Shown: positions 20,760-31,709 of the stretch, piece by piece
Layout of the letters: every line of letters starts with the position of its first letter
Numbering within the stretch: the first letter of the stretch is position 1
DNA from: Rapana venosa
Taxonomy: Eukaryota; Mollusca; Gastropoda; Neogastropoda; Muricidae
Length of the DNA: 64,000 nucleotides
Direction: 5' to 3'
Assembly: GCA_028751875.1 (NCBI GenBank)
Contig: CM054155.1
Coordinates: 53,667,244 to 53,731,243, forward strand
Notes under the pieces: model-generated
Told to the model about the DNA's origin: nothing
Seen by the model: the letters and a program-made list of their open reading frames with translations, nothing else
The model's database searches: none
Made by a program: the position numbers and the translations under genes

Positions 20760-22400
20760 TATTACAAATGTCCTATAGGACTGTGCCAGAGACCTTTCGC
20801 AATATTAAATACCAAATTCATGTTATTGAATATGCTGCTGAGGGAGTTTTAAGAAAACTGGGGTATAAAAGCTTTTGTGCGCCTGCATTCAAATATTATA
20901 TGAGTATTAGTGATATTCTCACCACACAGACATTTACCGTTTCTGCTGAATTTTGGTAATGAATGCATTAAGTTTTATTCTATAAATCAAGCTGTTTACT
21001 TTTCTTGCTGTGAATATATTTGTGCAGGTCTTAGAATGGCTCACGACTCCTACATTGTCGGTATTGATTACAGATCTATTTAAAAATTTCCCTTTTAGGT
21101 GATACTTTTCTGTGACCTTTCTCCATGATGTTTGTTCTAATAAGTGGTAACCCTCTTGTAATGATAAAGGCACATGCAATTCTTCTGATTCCCGTCCATG
21201 TTTTGCACCTTCTTAGCAGTTCTGTCAGCCCGCTCATTTGGAACCAATCCACTATGTGAGGGCACCCAACAAAACGTTAAGCTTATACCTTTTAAAGTTA
21301 AAAGGTGTATGACATGCCTTATCTCTAGTGCAATATTTGAAGATTTTTTGTACCATGGAGATTTTAAAGCATATAATACCAATTTAGAATCAAAACAAAG
21401 AAGAATATGAAATATACTCAATGGCAAATCAAGAATATAATTTAGAGCCATCAAAATTGCCACGAGTTCCGCTGTAAATATCAATGATTTTTACCAACAT
21501 AAAAGGATTTTTCAACTTTAATGCTGGCATAACAAAAGCAGAACCAGTTTGTATTTTATCCAGGCGCAATCCATCAGCATATATTTGTAAATAATGAAAG
21601 TACTTATGGTGGATGTGGGATCGAACATCAGAAACCATAATATTCTGATTCTCATTCTTTTTCACACAAGTTACTTCTATGTCCGCCTTCAGCGCCTGGG
21701 CTTTATCACAGTTCTTGATTAAACCATTGACGCTGGGGGCAACAGCAAAGTTAGAGGCTGTATGACCAGTGGCTTTCCCACTCTGGAATTCCACTTTACA
21801 GCTTAGTCTTTAGTGATCGACTATCTCTCTGACTAGGAGGCTTGACTCGCACAGCCCTTATGTGCTGCAGCCCTGGGGGCTGGTTGGCCTTTGGAGAACA
21901 TCTCCAACGCTGACTGTCCTTATGCACACTTGGCCGAGAGAGTGGGGATGTACTGTGGGCAAGGCATCTCCACTATAATCAAATTTCTGCCCAGTTTCCA
22001 AAACAGCAGCTGCCTCCTCTGCTGTTTTGGAGGTCATCGTCGGACACGACAAACAAATACACACACTTCTATGTCGAATTGGGCACTATTCATCTCCCAC
22101 AATGGGCACGGTAAAATTGCCTCTTGTTTGTCCATTCTCTGTTGATTGACTTCAGAGTTTTCGACAAGATCAGACACATATGTATTAATGGGCATTAAAG
22201 AAGATATCTCCTTCGCTCTTTTGGGGAAATGTAGCTCCGATTTTACTTCTGCTTCTTCTAAAATGAAATTTTCAGTTGTTCTGTTTTTAAGAACATATTT
22301 AGCACATGCTAGTTGACGATAATCATCCAAAAAGGGAATGTTCCCTGTATTTCCATTGATCAGTGCTACAATTTGTGCTATCTTTAACACTTCTGCATGC
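20760..22400 (-). mobile_element. Decayed I-clade-like LINE with RNase H domain
   Basis: The minus strand from 22390 reads a linker after the RT (LKIAQIVALINGNTG...LACAKYVLKN), then an RNase H domain broken by one frameshift. The RNase H blocks are IYADGLRLDKIQTG (first Asp, about 21590), FTAELVAILMALNYI (Glu, about 21470), CFDSKLVLYALKS (Asp) and FCWVPSHSGLVPNERADRTA (about 21215). The four acidic positions are present. RNase H downstream of the RT marks the I group (I, Jockey-like, Ingi). An unrelated repeat of about 200 bases appears inserted at 21830-22060. The RT proper is absent and the element is 5'-truncated and dead. Confidence 0.75.
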
Positions 22401-22681
22401 GTTCAGATGTCTTCAGATTACTGTGATTTTTGAGTACTTGATTTGTGTGTGTGTCTACATGCATTGTGCTTTGTGAAACTGTCATCACTCGTGCCGTTTG
22501 TGCATCAGGCCTATCTGGTTTGTTGACCCTGGAACCAAGTAGTTGTGTACTGGGCAGTGCCCATCTTTGCTCTAGAATTACCTGAGATAAATAGGCAACC
22601 AGTGGTTTATGTAGGCCTACTGTGTAGCTGGCTGTGTAGTTGTAGGCCTTTTATTCCCATGCTATTTTCTTCCAGTTACAC

Positions 22682-22780
22682 AATGAAAATGAAAACAAAA
22701 AGTACGAACATGTCATGTTCGTACTTTTTTTTTCAAAAGTACGAACATGTCATGTTCGTACTTTTTTTTTCATTTTCATT
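22682..22780. repeat. Nested palindrome: two tandem 31-33-bp hairpins inside outer inverted arms
   Basis: AAAGTACGAACATG-T-CATGTTCGTACTTT occurs twice in tandem (22697-22729 and 22735-22765), each a perfect inverted repeat around one T. Outer arms AATGAAAATGAAAA (22682-22695) and TTTTCATTTTCATT (22767-22780) are also exact reverse complements. Confidence 0.93.
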
Positions 22781-22841
22781 TTACATATGATTTTCATCCA
22801 AAGTGTGTGCTCACTCACCAATATTGTAAAGTCGCACGCGC

Positions 22842-22965
22842 GTGGGTGTGTGTGTGTGTTGTGTGTGGTGTGTGTGTGTGAGTGTGTGTGTGTGTGTGTT
22901 GTGTGTGTGTGTGTGTGCTGCGCGCGCGCGCGTGCCTGCGTGCCTGCGTGTGTGTGTGGGCGCGA
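22842..22965. repeat. (GT)n / (CG)n microsatellite
   Basis: GT repeats with a central CGCGCGCGCG block. Confidence 0.95.
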
Positions 22966-23155
22966 ACATGTGTGCACACATATGTATGTGTGTATGGTCC
23001 AATACATTGAATAAACACAGACCAGATATGTAGTCAGAGTGTCCTATATGTGGTGATCAAGTTTTAAGTCATCAAAAAGAGAAGGGAATTAAAGATTTTT
23101 TCTCTCTTTTCTTTTAGAGAGAGAGGGAGAGGGACATAATTTTTAGTGCATGCAT

Positions 23156-23212
23156 GCCTGTGTGTGTGTGTGTGTGTATGTGTGTGTGTGTGTGCGTGTG
23201 TGTGTGTGCACT
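23156..23212. repeat. (GT)n microsatellite
   Basis: Interrupted GT run. Confidence 0.95.
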
Positions 23213-23830
23213 CCTGTTTTTGTAAATGGCACTGTACTGTAGGTTATTTTTAAAGTATCATCAAGATCAATGACAGAAAGCCAGTTTTGTGGCAGATCTA
23301 CTCATACTGTGATGATGTGTTATGGTGCATTATTCATTGGCTTAATTCCTGATGGAATGGAACGTTAAGGTAGGGACTTTAAATTATTTGTATCTATTTC
23401 TCTCAAGCCCATGTCCATTATGCCATGCTATGATTGTTTACTAACTGCATGAGTGTGCCGTTATTTTGTTTTGTTGTCTAGAATGACAAGCTGTGTGTTA
23501 CATTCTTTCTAGGTAATCAGATCATCATACACAATACTTTGGCTTTTAGGAAAAGGCTGCAGTGTTATATAAAAACCAAAATAAAAATAAAACAAAAAAC
23601 CCCCACAGCAGTGTGCAGTAGAGCTGACTGAGTAAACCAACACTGGCAGACTTCTGAAGGGTCTGCAGCCTTCAAAGTTAGAGTGGTGGCCAAGACTCTA
23701 TTCAAAACAATTAGCCCCAATATGATTGTCATGTACTCAAAGGTTATAGCAAAAACAAAAGGGCACTGAAGTGGATTTTAGGTATGTTTCAAGTGTGTTC
23801 AGAAGTCTGCTCTGAACATTAGAATGCGTT
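23213..23830. other. Intergenic, no gene recognised
   Basis: No convincing frame or repeat boundary. Confidence 0.5.
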
Positions 23831-23831
23831 G

Positions 23832-25254
23832 ACCCTAACATACTGAAAAATTACAGACCTGTTTCTAACCTACCTTTCATCTCCAAAGTCCTTGAAAAAG
23901 TAGTTCTGAAACAACTCAACAGCCATCTTCTTTCAAATAGTCTCCTTCCCGCATTTCAGTCTGCCTATCGCGTCAACCACAGCACGGAAACCACCCTAGT
24001 CCATACGTTAAACACGCTTCTAAACGCTTCTATCTCAGGGAAAATCTCTCTTCTCACTCTTCTCGACTTATCTGCAGCATTTGACACTATAGATCACTCT
24101 ATCCTTCTCTCCCGTCTCCAAAAAACGTTCGGTGTTACTGGCACAGCCCTTACCTGGTTTAGTTCATACCTCACTGATCGATTCCAGACAGTCTCAGTAA
24201 ACAAAATTCAATCAATTCCTGTAAAACTAGAATGTGGAGTCAAACAAGGATCAGTTCTGGGCCCTGTCCTGTTCTTTCTCTACACTGTTCCACTCTCATA
24301 CATAATAAACCGTCACCAGATCAACCATCATTTCTACTCTGATGACTCTCAGATTCAAAGCAGTGACACTCCTGAAAATCTGCCTTCTCTCTTGACAAAT
24401 ATGTCACTTTGCCTTCATGACATTCAAAACTGCATGATACAAAACAAGTTACAGCTAAATGCAGATAAAACCGAAGCCATGATTATAGGGACCAAACACA
24501 AACTCTCTTCCATCAGAACAGATTCAATAGAATTTGGCTGTACATCAGTTCCGCTATCAAGTGCAGTTAAGTATCTAGGTGTTGTTATCGACAACACACT
24601 CTCTATGCAAAAGTTCATCACCCAGACCTGCCAGTCCTGCTACTATCAATTACGACGTATAAGTGCAATCCGAAAGTACCTATCCACTGATGCAACATCC
24701 AAACTTGTCACATCTCTTATTCTTTCACGTCTGGACTATTGTAATTCTCTTTTGACTGGTCTGCCAGCACCATCTATCTACTCCCTTCAACGCATACAAA
24801 ACTCTGCAGCTCGATTAGTCCTCAAAAAGAAAAAAAATCTGAGCATATTACTCCACTCCTGCAATCTCTCTACTGGTTGCCTGTGCCACAGAGAGTAAAG
24901 TACAAGAAACAGTACCCTCTGTTTACAAATGTCTCCACAAAACAGCACCCTCCTACCTCTGTGAATGTCTTCACCTGTACACTCCTTCTCGTTCCCTCCG
25001 CTCTGCTGCAGATACCTTGTGCTTACGAAATACCTAGATTCAACCAATCCACTGTTGGCCGTCGCTCTTTCTCTATTTCTGGTCCATCAATCTGGAATGA
25101 CCTCCCTCTCTCCCTTCGTGAAAAGCCTACTTACGACAGCTTTAAATCCAGCCTCAAACATACCTATTTCAAACCTAAGATTTTTCCCTCTTGTTTCATC
25201 TCATGTCTGTCCCTGCCTTTGAAAGCCAAAATTCCATCACCTGCTGAAATGTAC

Positions 25255-25299
<45 letters not shown>

Positions 25300-25516
25300 T
25301 GGTGTGTGTGTGTGGTGTGTGTTGGATGTGTGTGTGTGTGTGTGTGTGTGTGGTGTGCGTGCGTGTGTGTGTACATTTGAATTTGTTAGAATATTGTTAA
25401 TTCTTGTTGGTTGTTTGTGTGGGAGCGGATTGAATGGAAGCGCTCTGATTTGTAATTGTAAGATATAGCGCTCTATAAATTCCATATATTATTATTATTA
25501 TTATTATTATTATTAC
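23832..25516 (+). mobile_element. L2/CR1-like LINE, 5'-truncated, with RT and 3' tail
   Basis: From 23836 an almost uninterrupted frame reads ILKNYRPVSNLPFISKVLEK, FQSAYRVNHSTET, LTLLDLSAAFDTIDHSIL (catalytic Asp, about 24055), GVKQGSVLGPVLFFLYTVPL (about 24238), FYSDDSQIQ (active site, about 24331; Ser replaces the usual Ala), and LNADKTEAMIIG. The C-terminal part is SLILSRLDYCNSLL, RIQNSAARL and GPSIWNDLPLSLRE. One frameshift lies near 24835. The 3' UTR has a (GT)n run and ends in GATATAGCGCTCTATAAATT plus (ATT)n. The element encodes the target-primed reverse transcription enzyme; this copy lacks the endonuclease. Its tail is shared with SINE A. Confidence 0.9.
25259..25372. repeat. (GT)n microsatellite in the LINE 3' UTR
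   Basis: Also present at the same place in the second LINE copy (CA run at 26770-26905, opposite strand), so it is part of the family. Confidence 0.92.
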
Positions 25517-26149
25517 TTGCTAGTACATGTTCATTTTAGCCACATTCGTCGGGCTGGACTTGTGACATTCTGACATGGAGTGTAAATGAGAAAACAAGGC
25601 ACTCTATTAGAAAAGCTTGTAAGGCAGGCCACTCAACACATCGCTAGGCCAATCCCATCACGCTCACAGACTCCCTGACCCGTGGAGTATAGCGTCACTA
25701 ACTAGCAGGAGAGAGCTGAGCGCACAAAGGGCTTGTCTGTCTGGTCAGCCTGCCCTTTCCCAACCTGACATCACTAGAGGGGATGGGTGGGGAGGGTGAG
25801 GCAGTTACTTCCCTTCACTTTGCTAACTACACATTCTGCTCAGAGCAGCCGTGGCTCTACATTACTTAAGCATAATTATTCGACAAAATCATGATGAAAT
25901 GGTGCCTGAGTATACAGAGCGTGTTCACACTCTGGCCACTGAGGCTTTTCCTCAGGCAACCACACTGGTGCTACGCCTACCAGAAGTTAAGATTGGGTAC
26001 TTTTAAATTGGACTGTATCGCGTCTACTTGAAAATGATACTAATGCGAGCGAACCGCACTGATTTTGAAATTAAAATGCAGAAGGCAACTAGTGAGGAAA
26101 ACCTTAGAAGAAAATTTCGGTTGCATTTCCAAGGGAATAGGAAACCTCA
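25517..26149. other. Intergenic, no gene recognised
   Basis: GC-richer than the flanks but without a motif that could be named. Confidence 0.45.
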
Positions 26150-26305
26150 TCTCATCTGCTCCTGTAATCCCCTCTGGAGTCGTAGGGGCACTGCACTGAT
26201 GAACGTTGCACCAGTTGGCTCCATTTGCGGCAGTTTTGGGCACTTGCCTGGGTTGTGGAGAAGCTCTCAGTCCATTCAGTCTCAGAGAAGCTCTCAGTCC
26301 ATGTG
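26150..26305 (-). mobile_element. Short fragment of a LINE C-terminus (tentative)
   Basis: The minus strand reads TEWTESFSTTQASAQNCRKW and CPYDSRGDYRSR, reminiscent of RTE-like C-termini. Twelve residues are duplicated in tandem (WTESFS). Weak evidence. Confidence 0.3.
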
Positions 26306-26650
26306 AAGTACCTGTCCGCTGATGCAACATCCAGACTTGTCACATGTCTTATTCTTTCATGCCTGGACTATTGTAATTCTCTTTTTGCTGGTCTGCCAGC
26401 ATAATCTATCCACTCACTTCAGCATATACAAAACTCTGCAGCTCGATTAGTCCTCAAAAAGAAAAAAAAATCTGACCATATTACTCCTCTCTTGCAATCT
26501 CTCCACTGGTTGCCTGTGCCACAGAGAGTAAAGCACAAGATCAGTACCCTCTGACACAAATGCCTACACGAAACATCCCTTCCTGTCTATGTGAATGTCT
26601 TCACCTGTACACTTCTCGCTCCCTCCGATCTGCTGCAGATACCCTGTGCT
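26306..26650 (+). mobile_element. Fragment of the L2-like LINE (C-terminal coding part)
   Basis: Nearly collinear with about 24670-25020: KYLSTDATS, CLDYCNSLF and CSSISPLVA-type positions are recognisable with frameshifts. It is cut at 26650 exactly where an opposite-strand copy of the same family starts. Confidence 0.8.
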
Positions 26651-26814
26651 AATAATAATAATAAACGAATTTATATAACGCTATATCTCGCAAAAAACGA
26701 ATCAAAACACTCATTCATCCTACTCATTCACATACAGCCAGTTACAATTAATAGTTGTGGTTGTTTTTGTTTTTACAAATTCAAATGTATACACACACTC
26801 TCGCACGCACGCGT

Positions 26815-26896
<82 letters not shown>

Positions 26897-27192
26897 CACA
26901 CATCAAGGCTGTATACTCGGCAGGGTGATGGAGTTTGGGCTGTTGAGGGCAGGACAAAAATGAAATGAAACAAGAGGGGAGAATTTTGGATTTAAAATAA
27001 ATGTGTCTTGAGGCCGGATTTAAAAGCGTCATAAAAAGGCTTTTAACGGAGGGAGGGAGGGAGGTCATTCCATATCGATGGACCAGAAACAGAGAAAGAG
27101 CGACAGCCAACGGTGGACTGGCTGAATCTAGGTATTCTTAAGTCAAGGTATCTGAAGCAGAGCAGAGGGAACGAGAAGGAGTGTACAGGTGA
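26651..27192 (-). mobile_element. L2-like LINE 3' end, inverted relative to its neighbour
   Basis: On the minus strand it runs from TTCACCTGTACACTCC (27190) through the C-terminal HRYGMTSLPPSVKS frame, the (GT)n-bearing 3' UTR and the tail GATATAGCGTTATATAAATT plus (ATT)n at 26651-26665. It is a 5'-truncated copy joined tail-first to the plus-strand fragment. Confidence 0.82.
26770..26905. repeat. (CA)n microsatellite
   Basis: The family 3' UTR repeat, on the opposite strand to 25259. Confidence 0.95.
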
Positions 27193-29775
27193 TCTTGTCA
27201 CATGCCCATACCATCTGAACTTCCTTTTCTTGACTGTGCTCAGCAGGTCTTTGTAGTGCTTTACTTGTTGGGTGATAGTTTGTCAGACTTCTTCGTTGGT
27301 AACGTGGTCCGTGTATGAAATGCCATGGAGTCTTTTGAGGCATCTCATCTCCAAAGCCTGAATCCTTCTTTGAAGATCAGCATCCAGTGTCCAGGATTCG
27401 CATGCATACAAATATGTGGAGATGACCAGTGCATGACCTTGTTCCTGAGAGATGTTTCAGTCTTTCTAGATGGGCTTGAGCTTCGCCATTGCTGCTATCG
27501 TTTGTGCAGCTCTTAAAAGGATTTCAGTGTTTGAACCTCCTTCACTAATAATACACGATAGCCTAGTGGTTAGAACATTGCGCTTGCATTTTGACGACTC
27601 GGGTTCGATTCCTGTTCAAGGGGATATTTTCCCCTGGAGTTAACAGCAGTGCAGACTCCACTATCTACCAAAGTCCTTCGGATGAGACTATAAACCGAGG
27701 CCCCGTGTGCGAACGCACGCAGAACATCTTGCGCACACGTTAAAGCCTGTTCTGCGTTTCGTAAGAGTAGGCCATTGTGTGCCGGTGGGAACAGATGACA
27801 AAATTTACAAAACCGCATACATACGGGGAGTGGATGTAAAACAGCACACAAGTGCTTACTCCATTATCCTCGATATAAAAGAATAAAATGTAAATAAAAA
27901 TTGCTTGAAGTGATCTACAACCTCAAGTTCTTTTCCACAGACTGCGTTCTTGGTAGTGATTGCTGGGCACTGTTTGTCACGAGTTTTGTCTTCTTGGCAC
28001 TGATCTCCATGCCGTATCTGGAGGATGTTTCATCCAGGGTGTACACTAGGTTGGCTAGTTCCTGTTTGTTTCCTGCCAGTCCATCGATGTCGTTGGCAAA
28101 CCTGAGGTTGGTGATTGTCCCCCCTCCAATACTGATTATGCCAGTGTGATCTTCTAAGGCATAAGTCATGATGCGCTCAAGGAAGACATTGAACAGCATC
28201 AGTGATAGGACACAGCCTTGACAGACTCCCACTGAGGTATTGAATCATTTCCAGCCGTGCCTTGGACAAGCCCTGCACTGGTGGCTTTTGCGTACAGCTC
28301 TTTGATGGTCTGGGTGATCTTTTGACCCATGTTGTACTTCTTCATTGTGGCCCATAATGCGTCATGCCATACACAGTTGAACACTTTTTTGAAGTGTACA
28401 AAGACGAGGTACAGTTTCTGTTAGTGCTGGCCGTATTTCTCACACAGAACTTGCAGGTTGAATATCTGTTCTGTGGTACTTCTGTTTGGGCAAAAGCCTG
28501 TCTGTTCTTCAGCGTTGATCTCTTCTCCCTGTGGCTTTAGTCTGTTCAAGGTCACTTTTAACATTACTTGCATGGCTTATGAGGCAGATAATTTGATAGA
28601 TCTGGCATTGGTGTAGATTGCATTTCTTGGGGAACATAACAATGAGTGATTGGGTCAAAGGTGTGGGCCACTCTACAATCTGCCAGATCTTGTTGCAAAT
28701 TCTTTCGAGGGTTTCCATCACTGTTGTACCCCCATGTTGAAACAGCTTTGCTGGGATGTTGTCAATGCCTGCAGCTTTCCCATTTTTCAGCGATTTAATT
28801 GCTGCTTCATTTTCTTCACGAAGATAAGGAAAGTTATCATCCCTTGATGAATCCTGACTTGAAAGTACGCTGGGGTCACCTTGTGTCTGGTTGTAGAGCT
28901 CTGAACAGTATTCTGTCTATCTTGTAATGATATCATTTTCTTTTGTGAGGCAGTTCCTGTCCTTGTCTTTTATGTTGTTGACTCTTCCTTGCTTCTGCTG
29001 TATGAGCTCTTTTACAATTTGATAGGCTCTTCTTCTGTTATTCTTAGACACATTTTCTTTAATATCTGAGCATTGTTTCTCAATCCATTCTTCTTTGGCA
29101 TTTTTCATGTCTTAATCTTTTTGTTGATCTCTCTGTACTCCCCTGCTCTTGTTGTGTACTTGATACTCCAGTTCACTTTGTTTATCACACATATTCAAGA
29201 TTTTATCTGTTATCCAAGGTTGGTTTTTTCCCTGGCGGTACTTGCCAAGTAGTTTGTTTGCTATCTTTGTCACTGCTGCATTAAAAAGGCTGGTTATTGT
29301 CTCTGCATCCTTATCAAGTGCAACAGGCAGTGCAGTACATTTTCTACCTATTTTTGCTTGGAAGGATTCTGCAATGGTAGGGTCCTTCAATCTTTCTAGG
29401 TTGAATTTTAGCCTGATATTCTTTGGCTTGCTGATCTTTTTCAGCCGGATTCTGAAATTCAGGAGCATCATGTCGTGGTCACTGCCTATGTCTGCACCTG
29501 GAAAGGTCATTGTCTTGGCTCTGTTGAAGCCAGATCTGAATGGGTTTTGTACCAGTATATAGTCAACCTGGTTGTGATTCCCAGGGAAAGAGCGTCTCGG
29601 GTACACCCTCAGGAAGAACCAAGAACCAATGGAAGTGGAACCAATGAACCAATGGAAGTGGACAGCATTCCTTGAGATTCTTTTAGGTCCAAATAGAACT
29701 AGGGACTGTCCAAGGTGCCCTGTGTAGGCACAAGCAGTGTGCAGCAACCCTCGTATAGGAGGGTGGCCCTCCAAA
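27193..29775 (-). mobile_element. RTE/BovB-like LINE, decayed, with nested SINE
   Basis: The minus strand from 29775 reads the endonuclease end GNHNQVDYILVQNPF and GADIGSDHDMMLLNFRIRL, then a linker (GKNQPWITDKILNMCD). RT pieces follow: FVHFKKVFNCVWHDALW (about 28380), GVCQGCVLSLMLFNVFLERI (about 28200) and LRFANDIDGLAGN (about 28095). The C-terminus reads YACESWTLDADLQRR and RKFRWYGHVTRS (about 27200). The active site is FAND instead of FADD, so one catalytic aspartate is gone. SINE A at 27548-27900 interrupts the C-terminal region. The endonuclease N-terminus is missing. Confidence 0.88.
27548..27900 (+). mobile_element. SINE family A, copy 2 (alternative 3' end)
   Basis: Head TAGCCTAGTGGTTAGAACA with B box GGTTCGATTCC (about 27602), then GTCCTTCGGATGAGACTATA and GAACGCACGCAGAACATC. 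It ends in ATTATCCTCGATATA and an A-rich tail instead of the GCGCTATATAAA module. The same ATCCTCGATATA segment is internal in the 35478 copy, so this copy is 3'-shortened or a subfamily. Confidence 0.83.
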
Positions 29776-29788
29776 AGAACTGTAAAAT

Positions 29789-30147
29789 GCTGAAAAATGT
29801 AGCAAGGTAGGCCATATCAAGAACGATTGCCGCGCTAGGATCAATCAGGGAATCTAGGTAGTTCTGATCAGGTTGAAGCTTGGAATGAAGTATTAAACAG
29901 TGACAGTTTTAGTATTGGTTTAGCTGGAAACCCAAAGTGTATAAGTATTCGAATAAGAAAGCAGACGTTTAGGAGTTTGATAAACACGGGAGTGGAAGTT
30001 TTGCTAATTAATGAAAAAACGTTGGCAAAACTAGGCTCAAAACAAAAACTTTATAGAAGGAATGTGTCTTAAAGAGCTGAAGGTTAAAGGAGCAGTAAAA
30101 TGAGAATTTAAAGTAGGGGGACTTAAATTTATTCACGGTCTGGGGGA
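29789..30147 (+). mobile_element. Gypsy-type LTR retrotransposon remnant: zinc knuckle and protease
   Basis: A gag-like zinc knuckle remnant reads KCSKVGHIKNDCRAR (about 29795). About 150 bases later an aspartic-protease core reads FRSLINTGVEVLLINEKTL (about 29968). The catalytic Asp of the D-T-G motif is Asn, and stops are present, so it is dead. No LTR was found and the neighbouring L1-like element starts directly after it. Confidence 0.6.
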
Positions 30148-30567
30148 TATGCATAAAAGAAGAGATGTATTTCATTATCTTAAACAGAAAAAATACTCAA
30201 GATATTGTCTTCAAGACACCCATTTTGACGAAAAACTAGATAAATATGTGAACTCAGAATGAGGGTATAAATATATGTGTTTTTGCATCATATAAGAAGA
30301 TATCAAGAGGGGTAGCCATTCTTTTTGCAAATCATTTTGACTTTAAAATACATAGCAGTACTACAGATCAAAACGGGAACTTTTTAATTTTACATTTTCC
30401 AACAATGGAAAGGGACATGCTCCTTGTCAACGTGTATGGACCAAATAAAGGCGATCCTGACTTTTACCATTCACTAAAAGATACAATCGAGAAATACAAA
30501 ACAAACAACATTATTGCTGTGGGGGATTGGAACATTGCATTAGACCCAAACCTAGATTGTTATCAAT

Positions 30568-30573
30568 ACACAC

Positions 30574-30648
<75 letters not shown>
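30568..30648. repeat. (CA)n microsatellite inside the endonuclease frame
   Basis: About 40 CA units encode an in-frame HTHT run between DCYQYT and NKPRAREALERV, without disrupting the reading frame of the endonuclease. Confidence 0.95.
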
Positions 30649-30649
<1 letters not shown>

Positions 30650-31709
30650 TAAGCCTAGAGCTAGAGAGGCATTAGAAAGAGTAACTAAAGAGCTAGGTTT
30701 AGCAGACATTTGCAGAGAAAATAATCCAGAGAGAAGGCAGTATACATGGCGAAAACCAACACCATTTAAACAGAGTAGATTAGATTTCTTTTTGCTTTCA
30801 AACTCTTTATACTGGTATTATGACAATACGGACATCCTGCCTGGATACCGTTCTGATCACTCAATGGTAACATTAAACCTTAAAATTTGGCAAAAATGAA
30901 AAAGGTAAGATTTTTTTGAAATTTAACTCTTCCTTGCTTAGAGATAAAAACTTCGTAGAAGATATTCATTTAGAAATTTCAAATGTAATCAAGGAATATG
31001 TACAGGATAGATATGATGGAGTTAACTTGGAAGAAGTACCTAAATCAGAATAAGAATTTAAAATTTCAGATAAAATCTTTCTAGACTTCCTATTAATGAA
31101 AATAAGAACCAAAACTATAAGTTATGCAACTATGAAAAAACTAAAGATGCAGGAAAATGAAAATGCACTTGTAAAAGATTACATTCTCTTGAAAAGATCG
31201 AAAATAAAACTGAAAACATAGTTTTACAGATAAAGGAGAAAAATAAGGAGCTCGAGACAATGCGAACTAAAAGAATGGAAGGAGTATTGCTAAGATCTAA
31301 AGCACGATAAATAGCAGATGGGAAAAATATTTCAAAGTACTTCTGTAACTTAGAGGGAAAAAAATTAAGTAAACAAATGACAAATTTAGTCACTAAAGAG
31401 GGCAGTACTGTTGAAAGTGAGGCAGATATTGAAAAAGAAGAAAGCGCATTTTATGAAAACATATAAAAAAAAGAAATACGGAAGAATGTGGAATTGGTAA
31501 CTTAGTAAGAGCAATACTCAAACTGTCAAAGGAAGAAAGTGAATCTTTAAAAGGTAACATTACACTTGAGGAAGCAAGTCTAGCTTTAAAAAAACATGAA
31601 AAAAGAGAAAAGTCCTGGCACAGATGGATTCACAGTCGATTTCTTTAATTTTTCTGAAAACAAATAAGACAATTTATAATGAGATCATTAAATGAAAGCT
31701 ACAAATATA

